From the NCBI RefSeq assembly GCF_000974485.1, contig NZ_BBOM01000012.1, positions 62,001 through 126,000 on the forward strand: a DNA stretch of 64,000 nt, written 5' to 3'. Of the stretch, positions 43,830 to 52,205 are shown one piece after another. Every line of letters starts with the position of its first letter. The stretch's first letter is position 1. The DNA is from Streptomyces sp. NBRC 109706 (GTDB taxonomy: Bacteria > Actinomycetota > Actinomycetes > Streptomycetales > Streptomycetaceae). Under the pieces are notes generated by a model. That model saw nothing but the letters and a program-made list of their open reading frames with translations, was not told where the DNA came from and ran no database searches. The translations under genes and the position numbers were made by a program.

Positions 43830-43858
43830 GGTATATCGTTTTACTACCTAGCTGTCGA
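43830..43858 (-). promoter_or_regulatory. Promoter of the glycosidase-dehydratase operon
   Basis: On the minus strand, TCGACA (43858-43853) and TATACC (43835-43830) are 17 nt apart, 38 bp upstream of the start. CGTTTT at 43837-43842, within the spacer, recurs at 43915-43920 near the LacI start; these may be LacI half-sites. Confidence 0.55.
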
Positions 43859-43937
43859 GAGATTGAGTGAGCGGACTTGCCGCGCTACCATGCGGTACTC
43901 CTCAGTCCGTGCAACGTTTTCTCATGACGTTCTCCCG

Positions 43938-45047
43938 ATGGGTCAGGTCCAGCGCTTGACGGCACAGAAGAACCCCGGACGCGGGCGAAGGTCCGACAAG
44001 CCGACGATCTCCGATGTCGCCGCCCTGGCCGGCGTCTCGGTCTCGGCCGTCTCCAAGGTGGTCAACAACCGGCCCGGGATCTCGGCCCCCACCCGGCAAC
44101 GGGTGCTCGACGCGGCGGACAAGCTGCGTTGGTCGCCGTCGGCCACGGCGGTGGCCCTGCGTGGCGCGCGGACCAAGGCCATCGGGATGGTCGCAGGGCG
44201 CTCGGCCGACGTCCTGGCCACCGACCCGCACTTCTCCGTGCTGATCTCCGGCATCGAGAGCGAACTCGCCCCCGCCGACTACGGTTTGCTGCTGCATATT
44301 GTTGGCGAGGAGCCGGGCGCGGAGGAACGGGCCTACCGCCGGCTGGCCGAGGAACGCCGGGTCGACGGGGTGATCCTCACCGAGAGCCGGGTCGGCGACG
44401 GCAGGTTCGAACTGCTCCGCCAGCTCGAACTGCCGGCGGTGCTCGTCGGCACGCCCTGGCGGGACGACCCCGTCCCCTCGGTCCGCGCCGGCGGCGAGCA
44501 GGACGCGGGCATCAGAGCGGCCGTCGACCACCTGGCGGAACTCGGCCACCGCCGCATCGCCTATGTCTCGGGCCCCGAGGACCGGGTGCACACCGTGTTC
44601 CGCCGCCGGATCTTCGAATCCGCCCTGGAGGAACGGGGGTTGCGACCGGCGCGGATCGTGGTCTCGGACTTCACCGCGGACGCGGCGGTACGGGCGGTGC
44701 GGGAACTGCTCTCCGACGCGGAGCCGGAACGCCGACCGACGGCCGTGCTCTTCGCCAACGACACGATGGCCGTGGCCGGCATGAGCGAGGCGCGCCGACT
44801 GGGCTTCGAGGTGCCGCGCGACCTGTCCGTCATCGGCTACGACGACCTGCCCATCGGGGAGTTGGTCCACCCCCGGCTGACCACCATCGCCCAGGACCTC
44901 ACCCAACTCGGCCGCGCGGCCGCGGCCACGATGTTCGCGATCCTTAACGGATCCGCCACCGCGGAGGCCCCGCCGGTACGCCCACCGACCCTGATCGTCC
45001 GCGAATCGACGGCACCCTCACGGAGTCCTCGCGCCGGACGGGCGTGA
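43938..45047 (+). CDS. LacI-family transcriptional regulator of the sugar locus
   Basis: A 369-residue LacI/GalR repressor. The HTH is PTISDVAALAGVSVSAVSKV followed by the hinge NNRPGISAPTRQRVLDAADKL, and the periplasmic-binding-like effector domain starts at KAIGMVAG and includes RVDGVILTES, HLAELGHRRIAYVSGP and LSVIGYDDLPIGEL. The start is uncertain: ATG 43938 fits the family N-terminus but lacks a good ribosome site, and an ATG at 43890 is possible. It is divergent from the glycosidase and should repress it until a sugar inducer binds. Confidence 0.9.
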   Translation: MGQVQRLTAQKNPGRGRRSDKPTISDVAALAGVSVSAVSKVVNNRPGISAPTRQRVLDAADKLRWSPSATAVALRGARTKAIGMVAGRSADVLATDPHFSVLISGIESELAPADYGLLLHIVGEEPGAEERAYRRLAEERRVDGVILTESRVGDGRFELLRQLELPAVLVGTPWRDDPVPSVRAGGEQDAGIRAAVDHLAELGHRRIAYVSGPEDRVHTVFRRRIFESALEERGLRPARIVVSDFTADAAVRAVRELLSDAEPERRPTAVLFANDTMAVAGMSEARRLGFEVPRDLSVIGYDDLPIGELVHPRLTTIAQDLTQLGRAAAATMFAILNGSATAEAPPVRPPTLIVRESTAPSRSPRAGRA

Positions 45048-45680
45048 ACCGCGTCCCCACCCCGGACGGGCGTGAACGGAGTCCTCACGCCGGACGGGCG
45101 GGGGCGGAGTCCTCACGCCGGACGGGCCTGAACGGCGCCGAGGGCCCTCGGGCACCGGGGCCTGAACGCCGAGTCCTCACGCCGGACGGGCGAGGGCGGA
45201 GTCCCCACGCCGGACGGGCGGGGGCGCGGGAAGCACCGGGGACCTGACACGGAACCCCGGCGCCAGACCACCGGTGGACGTGAAGTCACCACGCCGGACA
45301 GGCGAGGGCACGGGAAGCACCGGGGACCTGACACGGAACCCCGGCGCCAGACCACCGGTGGACGTGAAGTCACCACGCCGGACAGGCGGGGACGCAGGAA
45401 GCACCGGGGACCTGGCACGGAGCACCGGCACCGGGCGGTCGGCCGTGGGCGGCGGAGCGCTGACGCCCATGGGGCGGGGACGGGGTTCCCCCAGCCGGGC
45501 CGGCGCGGGCGCGGGAAGCACCGGGGGCCCGACATGGAGCCCAGGCACCAGGCGGCCGTTGGCGGTGAAGCTCGCACCCTGAGCGGGCGGGGGCGGGGGA
45601 GGCACCGCCGGCCGTGGGTGGCAGAGCCCCGGCGCCGGGCGGGCGGGGGCGGGGGAGGCACCCGGGGTCTGGCGCGGAGC
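45020..45680. repeat. Two-tier tandem repeat region between LacI and DUF6126 genes
   Basis: From the end of the LacI gene to about 45230 a unit of roughly 27 bp (gagtcctcacgccggacggg) recurs six times with drift. It then merges into an 84-bp unit with copies beginning at 45227, 45311 and 45395; the first two are almost identical. Degraded pieces continue to about 45680. The 718-bp gap 45048-45765 contains no supported gene. A proline/arginine-rich frame on the minus strand is a by-product of the 84-bp (28-codon) periodicity. Confidence 0.85.
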
Positions 45681-45765
45681 CCAGGTGTCGGGACGTTGTT
45701 GGGTGGTGGGGCTTTGGCGTCTGGGGGGGTTGGGTCGGGGGGTCTGGCCGTGTGGCGGGGTGGGG

Positions 45766-45885
45766 TTATTTGCCGGCGGCGAAGAGAAGGACGAGGAAGG
45801 CGGCCAGGAGGTGGCCTACCAGGCCGTAGAGGAGGACGCGGATCCACAGGCCGCGGGGGATGGTGTCCTTGCGTGGGTTCGCCAT
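45766..45885 (-). CDS. DUF6126-like single-helix membrane miniprotein
   Basis: A 39-residue protein with a basic N-terminus (MANPRKDTIPRGLWIRV) and one transmembrane helix (about 14-37, LLYGLVGHLLAAFLVLLFAA), ending AGK. The frame, composition and position directly after an XRE-cupin regulator fit the DUF6126 family of actinobacterial miniproteins. ATG 45885 has GGAG about 11 nt upstream. It lies 34 bp downstream of the regulator on the same strand and is probably co-transcribed. Function is unknown; it could be a small regulator or membrane effector controlled by its neighbour. Confidence 0.8.
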   Translation of the reverse strand: MANPRKDTIPRGLWIRVLLYGLVGHLLAAFLVLLFAAGK

Positions 45886-45919
45886 GGGGGTGGGTTCTCC
45901 TTCGGAACGGGTCGGCGGC

Positions 45920-46549
45920 TCAGTGGCGGGGTTCGCCCAGGCACAGTTCGGCGTCGGCGCTGCGCAGCAGCGTGTGGACGAAGAGGAGTTCGGCGCCCTG
46001 GGAGGTGGCGGCGCGGATCCGGTGCGGGGTCAGGGAGTCGAAGTGGGCGCTGTCACCCGCGTCGAGGGTGTGGTCGACGTCGCCGAGGGAGAGCAGCAGT
46101 CGGCCGGAGAGGACGTGCAGCCACTCCTCGCCCGGGTGCACCCGCACCAGATCGCTCTGGCCGCCGCCGGCCGGAACGCTCACCCGCAGCGCGTGCATGG
46201 CGCGGCCGGAGGCGCCGGCCTGGCGGTAGGACCAGCCGCCGACGTCCTGGGGTGCGGCGTCGCCCGCGCGGATGACGGGGTCGGGGAGGGCCGCGGTCTC
46301 GCCGAGCAGGCCGGAGACGGTGGTGCCGTAGACGCGGGCGAGGCCGAGCAGAACGGGGAGCGACGGCTGACGGTGGCCCGTCTCCAGTCGGGAGAGGTGT
46401 GCGGGCGACAGTTCGGCCCGGCGCGCCGCGGCCTCCAGGGTCAGCCCGGCGTGGCGGCGCAGTTCGCGCAGTTGGGTCGAGATGACGGGCAGCTCGCGCG
46501 CGGGGGCCGAGGCCGGGGGGTCCGAGGGGATCGATGGGCCGGGGGGCAT
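45920..46549 (-). CDS. XRE-family regulator with C-terminal cupin domain
   Basis: A 209-residue one-component regulator. An HTH_3 domain covers about 22-80 (STQLRELRRHAGLTLEAAA, then LSPAHLSRLETGHRQPSL) and a cupin sensor domain covers about 140-205 (HPGEEWLHVLSGRLLLSLGD). Members of this class sense small acids, amines or antibiotics. ATG 46549 begins with a Pro/Ser-rich tail; its ribosome site (AGGAG) is unusually close, so the start is uncertain. Two near-identical palindromes at 46573-46606 sit just upstream and are the likely autoregulatory operator. The DUF6126 miniprotein follows. Confidence 0.88.
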   Translation of the reverse strand: MPPGPSIPSDPPASAPARELPVISTQLRELRRHAGLTLEAAARRAELSPAHLSRLETGHRQPSLPVLLGLARVYGTTVSGLLGETAALPDPVIRAGDAAPQDVGGWSYRQAGASGRAMHALRVSVPAGGGQSDLVRVHPGEEWLHVLSGRLLLSLGDVDHTLDAGDSAHFDSLTPHRIRAATSQGAELLFVHTLLRSADAELCLGEPRH

Positions 46550-46572
46550 ACTCCTGATTGAGCCACGGCTGC

Positions 46573-46606
46573 TGCCTCTGAGGCAAATCTCTTGCCTCAG
46601 AGGCAA
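46573..46606. promoter_or_regulatory. Twin palindromic operators upstream of the XRE-cupin gene
   Basis: TGCCTCTGAGGCA (46573-46585) and TTGCCTCAGAGGCAA (46592-46606) are perfect palindromes around a single central base, with centres 20 bp apart. They share the same half-site TGCCTC, as expected for two dimers of one regulator. Confidence 0.8.
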
Positions 46607-46632
46607 CAAAGCTCGGAAGCAGGCAGGGAACG

Positions 46633-46670
46633 CCTCGGGGCCGCGACCCGGGTGGGTCGCGGCCCCGAGG
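46633..46670 (-). terminator. Terminator of the MacB-type ABC operon
   Basis: Perfect 17-bp stem (46633-46649 with 46654-46670) with a 4-nt loop, 28 nt after the permease stop. Confidence 0.9.
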
Positions 46671-46697
46671 GGGTGGTTGGCCGTCACGGCCCGAGGG

Positions 46698-49268
46698 TCA
46701 CTCGGTGGCGATGGCGTTCAGCACGTTCATCCGGCCGGCGCGGAAGGCCGGCAGCAGGGCGGCCAGCAGGCCGACCACCGCGGAGCCGATGAAGACGCCG
46801 ATGATGGTGCCCCACGGGATCTCCAGCACCGGCATGCCCTCCAGCGCCAGCAGCTGCTGGCCGGCCGCGCCCCAGGCGAGGCCGAGGCCGAGGCCGAGGA
46901 GCGCGCCGAAGAGGGCGATCACCACGGATTCCAGGCGGATCATCCGGCGCAGCTGGCGGCGGGAGAGGCCGATGGCCCGCATCAGGCCGATCTCCCGGGT
47001 GCGTTCCACCACGGACAGCGCCAGGGTGTTCACCACGCCCAACACGGCCACGATGATCGCCAGCGCCAGCAGCCCGTAGACCATGTTGAGCAGCATGCCC
47101 ACCTGGCCCTCCACCAGCTCCTTGAACTCGGCCTGGTCGTGGATCTCGATCTGCGGGTATGCCTCGACGGCCGTCTCCAGAGCGGCGCGCGCGGCCTCCT
47201 CCTGCCCGTCCACGGCGCTGATGTAGAGGGTGAACGGGAGTGGGACCTCGTGGGCGTACTCCGTCAGCGTCTCCTGGCCGAAGTGCCAGCCGCCGGAGAG
47301 CAGTTCGCCGTCGCTGATGATCGCCGCCACCGTCAGCGTGGCCTCGCCGCCGCGGTCGAAGGCGACCTGCAGCTCGTCGCCGAGGGCGATGCCCTGCTCC
47401 TCGGCGTCCCCCTCGCTCACGGCGATGGAGCCGGGCGCGAAGGCCGCGGGGATGTCGCCCTCCACGGCCTCCATGGTCACATCGCGGGAGAAGGACTCCG
47501 GGACAGCCGCCGCGTCGACCTCAAGGGACCCGCCGGACGGCAGCGTCACATCGAGCTCGATCACTCGGTACTCGCTGATGTGCTCCAGCCCCGGAACGTT
47601 CTCGATGGCGTCCGTCACCTCGGGCACGATCTCGCTGAACGTGGAGGTGGAGACGATGTAGTCGGCGCCGAGCGAGGAGTCGATCTGGTCGCGGGCCGAG
47701 GCGACCATGGAGGAGCCGATCACCGAGAGGCCGGCGACCAGCGCGAGGCCGATCATCAGCGCCGAGGCGGTGGCGCCGGTGCGGCGCGGGTTGCGCAGCG
47801 CGTTGCGTTCGGCGAGCCGGCCGACCGGGCCGAAGCCGCGCAGCAGCACGGTGCTCATGCCCCGCACCACCAGGCCGACCAGCGACGGTCCGACGATGAC
47901 CAGGCCGACCAGGCTGAACAGCACGCCCAGGCCCAGGAAGCCGCCGCCGTCGGACGCCTTGTCCACCGTGCCGGTGAGCGCCAGGAAGCCGAGGCCGGCC
48001 ACCGTCAGCACGCCGCCCAGCAGGGCACGCACCCGGCCGGCGCGGACGTCGCCCGGCATGCCGGCGTCGCGGAGCGCGGCCATCGGGCTGATCCTGGCCG
48101 CCCTGCGGGCCGGTATGTAGGCGGCGATCAGGGTGACCAGGATGCCCAGGATCACACCGATGATCGGCACCGAGGGGTCGATGGTGAGATCGTCCGTGCT
48201 CAGCTTCATGCCGATCGCGCTCATCAGCGACATCAGCCCGACGGCGAGCCCGATGCCGACGCCGAAGCCGATCAGCGAGGCGACCGTGCCGAGCAGCAGG
48301 GCCTCGATCAGCACGGAGCGGTTGACCTGGCGGCGGCTGGTGCCGATGGCGCGCATCAGGCCGATCTCGCGGGTGCGCTGGGCGACCAGCATCGAGAAGG
48401 TGTTGACGATCAGGAAGATCCCGACGAGCAGCGCGATGCCGGCGAAGCCGAGCAGCACGTACTCGAAGATCGACAGCGCCTCGCCGATCGCGTCCTTGTT
48501 CTCCTCGACATACTCCTCGGCGGTCTGGATCTTGTAGGTGTCGTCGCCGAGCAGGGCCGTGACGCTGGCCTTCAGCTCCTCGTCGGTGACGGAGCCGTCG
48601 GAGTCCACATAGATGTTGGTCAGGTCCTGGTCGCCGCCGAGCAGGTACTCGCGGGCGCTGGGCGTGTCCAAGTAGAGCAGCGCGGCACCGGGGTTGGTGG
48701 TGTCGAACTTGGCGATGCCGCTGACGGTCAGCGGGAAGTCGCCGAAGGCGCTGAGCAGCCGCAGCGGATCGCCGACGGCGAGGTCAGCCGAGTCGGCGGT
48801 GTCCGCGTCGACCATCACCTGGTCGGGGCCCTCGGGCGGCGCGCCGTCGGTGACGGTCATCATCCGCTCGTCGATCACGCTCCAGTTGGAGGTGATGGTC
48901 GGGGCGCCGCCACTCGGGCTGATGCTCTCGTTGTCCTGGTCGATCGCGATCGCGGACAGCGAGACGATCGAGCCGTTGACATGCTCGACGCCCGGCAGCT
49001 CGCCCAGTTGCTCCTGCAGCTCACCGGGGATGGTGTCCGGCTTGCCGGTGCCGGTGCCCGGGGCGGCGAACTCGTCGGCGTCCGCGTGGCTGACGGCCAC
49101 GTTGGACGCGCTGACGTCGAAGAGCTTGGAGAACGTGTTGTTCATGGTGGCCGTGAAGACCAGGGTGCCGCAGACAAAGGCGACGGAGAGGATGATGGCC
49201 GTGGCCGAGAGGACCATGCGCCATTTGTGGGCATAGAAGCTGCGCAGTGAGGTTTTGAGGACGGTCAC
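46698..49268 (-). CDS. FtsX/MacB-like ABC transporter permease with two FtsX domains
   Basis: An 856-residue membrane protein: an N-terminal helix (about 18-40), a large extracytoplasmic MacB-PCD-like domain (about 45-250), an FtsX core of three helices (about 265-400, with RTREIGLMRAIGTSRRQV), further helices, a second extracytoplasmic domain (about 520-700) and a second FtsX core near the end (again RTREIGLMRAIGLSRRQL). The duplicated layout suggests that one chain supplies both halves of the transporter. GTG 49268 overlaps the stop of the ATPase gene. Such systems move lipoproteins, peptides or lipids or transmit mechanical force; the substrate is unknown. Confidence 0.93.
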   Translation of the reverse strand: MTVLKTSLRSFYAHKWRMVLSATAIILSVAFVCGTLVFTATMNNTFSKLFDVSASNVAVSHADADEFAAPGTGTGKPDTIPGELQEQLGELPGVEHVNGSIVSLSAIAIDQDNESISPSGGAPTITSNWSVIDERMMTVTDGAPPEGPDQVMVDADTADSADLAVGDPLRLLSAFGDFPLTVSGIAKFDTTNPGAALLYLDTPSAREYLLGGDQDLTNIYVDSDGSVTDEELKASVTALLGDDTYKIQTAEEYVEENKDAIGEALSIFEYVLLGFAGIALLVGIFLIVNTFSMLVAQRTREIGLMRAIGTSRRQVNRSVLIEALLLGTVASLIGFGVGIGLAVGLMSLMSAIGMKLSTDDLTIDPSVPIIGVILGILVTLIAAYIPARRAARISPMAALRDAGMPGDVRAGRVRALLGGVLTVAGLGFLALTGTVDKASDGGGFLGLGVLFSLVGLVIVGPSLVGLVVRGMSTVLLRGFGPVGRLAERNALRNPRRTGATASALMIGLALVAGLSVIGSSMVASARDQIDSSLGADYIVSTSTFSEIVPEVTDAIENVPGLEHISEYRVIELDVTLPSGGSLEVDAAAVPESFSRDVTMEAVEGDIPAAFAPGSIAVSEGDAEEQGIALGDELQVAFDRGGEATLTVAAIISDGELLSGGWHFGQETLTEYAHEVPLPFTLYISAVDGQEEAARAALETAVEAYPQIEIHDQAEFKELVEGQVGMLLNMVYGLLALAIIVAVLGVVNTLALSVVERTREIGLMRAIGLSRRQLRRMIRLESVVIALFGALLGLGLGLAWGAAGQQLLALEGMPVLEIPWGTIIGVFIGSAVVGLLAALLPAFRAGRMNVLNAIATE

Positions 49269-50053
49269 GAGGTGCGTCCTTGTCCGTCGAAGTTGCGCAT
49301 GCGGTCCAGGACGCGGTCGGCCGTGGGGTCGCGCATCTCGTCGACGACGCGGCCGTCGGCGAGGAAGATGATGCGGTTGGCGTAGGCGGCGGCGACGGGG
49401 TCGTGGGTGACCATGACGATGGTCTGGCCGAGGTCGTCGACGGAGCGGCGCAGGAAGTCGAGGACTTCGGCGCCGGCGCGGGAGTCGAGGTTTCCGGTGG
49501 GTTCGTCGCCGAAGATGATGTCGGGGCGGGCGGCCAGGGCGCGGGCGACGGCGACGCGCTGCTGCTGTCCGCCGGAGAGCTGGTTGGGGCGGTGCTTGAG
49601 GCGTTCGCCCAGGCCCACGGTGGCCACCACACGGTCCAGCCACTCACGGTCGGGCTTGCGGCCGGCGATGTCCATCGGGAGCGTGATGTTCTCGATGGCG
49701 TTGAGCGTGGGCAGCAGGTTGAACGCCTGGAAGATGAACCCGATGTGGTCCCGCCGCAGCTGGGTCAGCTTCTTGTCCTTCAGACCGGTGACCTCGCTCT
49801 CCCCGATCCATATCCGCCCGCTGGTCACGGTGTCCAGACCGGCCAGACAGTGCATCAACGTCGACTTGCCCGACCCCGAAGGGCCCATGATCGCCGTGAA
49901 CACCCCCCGCTCCACATCCACACTCACCCCATCCAACGCCGCAACCCGCGTCTCGCCCTCGCCGTAGGACTTGACAACGTTCTCAGCTCGCGCGGCCACG
50001 GCCGAGTGCCCTCCGCTGCCCCCGGTCGCAGGATTGACTACAGCCGTCGTCAC
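49265..50053 (-). CDS. MacB/LolD-type ABC transporter ATP-binding protein
   Basis: A 262-residue ATPase partner of the FtsX-like permease. Walker A is MGPSGSGKST, the signature LSGGQQQRV, Walker B IIFGDEPTGNLDS and the switch VMVTHDPVAAAYANR. GTG 50053 has AAGGAG 6 nt upstream, and the stop overlaps the permease start by 4 bp, so the pair is translationally coupled. It is a close paralogue of the orphan ATPase at 17485-18273. Confidence 0.95.
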   Translation of the reverse strand: MTTAVVNPATGGSGGHSAVAARAENVVKSYGEGETRVAALDGVSVDVERGVFTAIMGPSGSGKSTLMHCLAGLDTVTSGRIWIGESEVTGLKDKKLTQLRRDHIGFIFQAFNLLPTLNAIENITLPMDIAGRKPDREWLDRVVATVGLGERLKHRPNQLSGGQQQRVAVARALAARPDIIFGDEPTGNLDSRAGAEVLDFLRRSVDDLGQTIVMVTHDPVAAAYANRIIFLADGRVVDEMRDPTADRVLDRMRNFDGQGRTS

Positions 50054-50397
50054 GTGTTTCTCCTTGCTCTACGCGGATAACTCTCTGGTTCGTGCTTGAC
50101 TTCCAATGAGACTAGTGACCGTCCCAACTCCGCTCCTCACCCCCCGGGATGAACTCCGGGTCAGTGAGAAGTGGCAGGGTCCCCCTAAGGGGACATCCAG
50201 GGGGCGTAGGGGACACGCAGTGCACGGCACCCGCCCTGTGGAACGCCGGCGGCGCGTTCGCCCCGGCGGCGGCGGGTCGAGGGCGTCGCCCCGTGCGGGA
50301 GATACGGATCCGACGGTGGTCAGGGTCGGCCACGCTGCATAAGATCGGGCCGCGTAAGATCGACCGACCCACTGGCTCGTCCACGGGAGTGCCCCCA
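50054..50397. other. 344-bp divergent region between ABC operon and SurA-like lipoprotein
   Basis: No gene supported; a 78-codon plus frame from 50106 lacks a ribosome site. Two TAAGAT hexamers at 50340-50345 and 50355-50360, 15 bp apart, are candidate -10 elements for the lipoprotein gene, without a clear -35. Confidence 0.4.
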
Positions 50398-51075
50398 GTG
50401 AAGCGCCGCACCTCCGCACTAGCGGTTTCCTCCGCAGCCCTGCTCGCCGCCGCCCCGCTGCTCACCGGCTGCTCCACCGATTCCCATCCGGGCGCCGCCG
50501 CCGTGGTGGGCGACGAACGCATCACCGTCTCCAGTGTGCAGGCCCAGGTGGAGACGGTCAGGGAGGCCCAGCGCGAGCAGCCGGACGCGGACCAACTCCT
50601 GGCGTCCAGCGCGGGGTTGACCCGGGCGATGGTGGACCATCTGGTGTACCAGGAGGTGCTGGAGCAGACCGCCGAGGCCTATGGCGTCGAGGTGAGCACC
50701 GCGCAGATCCAGCAGGAGCGCATCCGGACCGAGGCGGCGTTGGGCGGCGCCGACGAGCTTCGGCAGGCGGCGCTCCTGGGCACGGCCGATCTGCCGCCGC
50801 TCGCCGGGGACGAGCAGATCGACCAGGTGCTGCGCAGGCAGCTGCTCTTCCAGAGCATCGCCGTCCAACTGAACGCGCCGGCGGGCCCCGAGGGCGAGCA
50901 GCTGGTGTACGAGACGATGGCGGCCACGGCGGACGAGATCGGCGTCGAGGTCAATCCGCGCTACGGCAGCTGGAGCGCGGAGGCGGTGGGTCTCGCCGAC
51001 GCCGACACCCCGTGGGTGCGCCCCTATGTCCCCGCCGAGGACGACGAGGCCCTGATCCCGATGCCGCCGGCCTGA
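50398..51075 (+). CDS. SurA-N-type lipoprotein (chaperone-like)
   Basis: A 225-residue exported lipoprotein. Basic residues, a hydrophobic core and the lipobox LLTGC (Cys at about 25) give a lipidation signal. The mature part is mostly helical and matches a SurA N-terminal/PpiC-associated chaperone module (VVGDERITVSSVQAQVETV and LVYQEVLEQTAEAYGVEVS, which resemble the foldase PrsA/SurA start). No parvulin domain follows. GTG 50398 has GGGAG 9 nt upstream. It precedes mazG by 37 bp. It probably assists folding of exported proteins. Confidence 0.82.
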   Translation: MKRRTSALAVSSAALLAAAPLLTGCSTDSHPGAAAVVGDERITVSSVQAQVETVREAQREQPDADQLLASSAGLTRAMVDHLVYQEVLEQTAEAYGVEVSTAQIQQERIRTEAALGGADELRQAALLGTADLPPLAGDEQIDQVLRRQLLFQSIAVQLNAPAGPEGEQLVYETMAATADEIGVEVNPRYGSWSAEAVGLADADTPWVRPYVPAEDDEALIPMPPA

Positions 51076-51112
51076 CGCCGGGCGCGCGGAACGGCGCGGT
51101 TAGTCTCGACGG

Positions 51113-52117
51113 ATGACCGTTCGAGACCTCAACGGCGCCCCCGGCCGGATCGTTCTGCTGACCACCACCCATCGGGTGGCCCCCGGGCTGCTGTCCTGGC
51201 CGGCCTGGCAGGTGTTGCACGCGGCCGACTCGGTGGTGTGCGGCGACATCTCCCATCCCCAGGGCCCGTATCTGCGCGAGGCCGGGGTCGCGGTCTCGGA
51301 CGGCGTGCCGGACGCGGCCGAGTTGGTCGCCGCGTGCGCCGGGGGCCGGACGGTGGTCGTGCTGGCCGGCGCCGAGGGCGAGCCTGAGCTGACCAACGAG
51401 CTGGCGGGAATGGCCGGTTCCGGACGGTTCAGAACGTTGCCCGAACTGGAGCTGCTGCCCGGTTCCTACGACCTGCCCGGCGCCCGACTTCTCGATCTGG
51501 TGCGGGTGATGGACGAGATCAGGGCCAACTGCCCCTGGTCCTCCGTCCAGACCAGCGCGGATCTGGCGCGCTACGGCCTGGAGGAGATCCATGAGCTGAT
51601 CGAGGCCGTGGAGGCGGGCGATCCCGACGAGATCAGGGAGGAGTTGGGCGATGTCCTGCTCCAGGTGATCTTCCACGCGAGGATCGCCGCCGAGGCCCCG
51701 GACAAGCCCTTCGACATCGACGATGTCGCCGGCACCATCGTCGACAAGCTGCTCCGGCGCCATCCGCATGTCTTCGGGGACGCGCACGCGGCGACCCCGG
51801 AGGACGTCAAGGCGCTGTGGCTGGCCGCCAAGGCGACGGAGAAGCAACGTACCTCGCTGACCGAGGGAATCCCGCTTGGCCAGCCCGCGTTGGCCCTGGC
51901 CGGCAAGCTGACCGGCCGGGTCAGAACGGCGGGGCTGACGGTGCCGCTGCCCGGTAGCGAACCGGACGCCGGCCCCGGCGGCGGTGCCGACCAGGGGTTC
52001 GGCTACCGGCTGTTGGCGCTCGCCGCCGAGGCCGAGGCCGCCGGGGTCGATCCGGAGACCGCGCTGCGCGCCGCCGCCCGCGCCTACCGCGACGCGATCA
52101 TCGCGGCCGGCGGCTGA
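51113..52117 (+). CDS. mazG: MazG nucleoside triphosphate pyrophosphohydrolase with N-terminal extension
   Basis: A 334-residue enzyme that hydrolyses NTPs and dNTPs to monophosphates, cleaning the nucleotide pool. The MazG domain covers about 120-250: LVRVMDEIRANCPWSSVQT, the metal-binding EEIHELIEAVEAGD and REELGDVLLQVIFHARIA. The first 115 residues (RIVLLTTTHRVAPGLLSWPA, VVCGDISHPQGPYL) look like a worn tetrapyrrole-methylase domain as in YabN-type fusions, without clear SAM-site residues. It is followed by a gene for a deaminase/SUKH protein on the other strand. Confidence 0.9.
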   Translation: MTVRDLNGAPGRIVLLTTTHRVAPGLLSWPAWQVLHAADSVVCGDISHPQGPYLREAGVAVSDGVPDAAELVAACAGGRTVVVLAGAEGEPELTNELAGMAGSGRFRTLPELELLPGSYDLPGARLLDLVRVMDEIRANCPWSSVQTSADLARYGLEEIHELIEAVEAGDPDEIREELGDVLLQVIFHARIAAEAPDKPFDIDDVAGTIVDKLLRRHPHVFGDAHAATPEDVKALWLAAKATEKQRTSLTEGIPLGQPALALAGKLTGRVRTAGLTVPLPGSEPDAGPGGGADQGFGYRLLALAAEAEAAGVDPETALRAAARAYRDAIIAAGG

Positions 52118-52205
52118 AGAGCCTGAGGCGCGTGAGGCGCGTGAGGTGTCTGAAACGGCTGGGGCGGCGCCCCGCGAGCACCGGGGCCCGCCCCGGGAGA
52201 ACACC

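Noticed and set aside
45113..45847. Long Pro/Arg-rich open frame on the minus strand
   Set aside because: It only reflects the in-frame 84-bp repeats, has no ribosome site or natural codon bias, and overlaps the better-supported DUF6126 gene in another frame.
50106..50342. 78-codon plus frame in the ABC/lipoprotein divergent region
   Set aside because: No ribosome site, Arg/Gly-rich composition and no recognisable motif.
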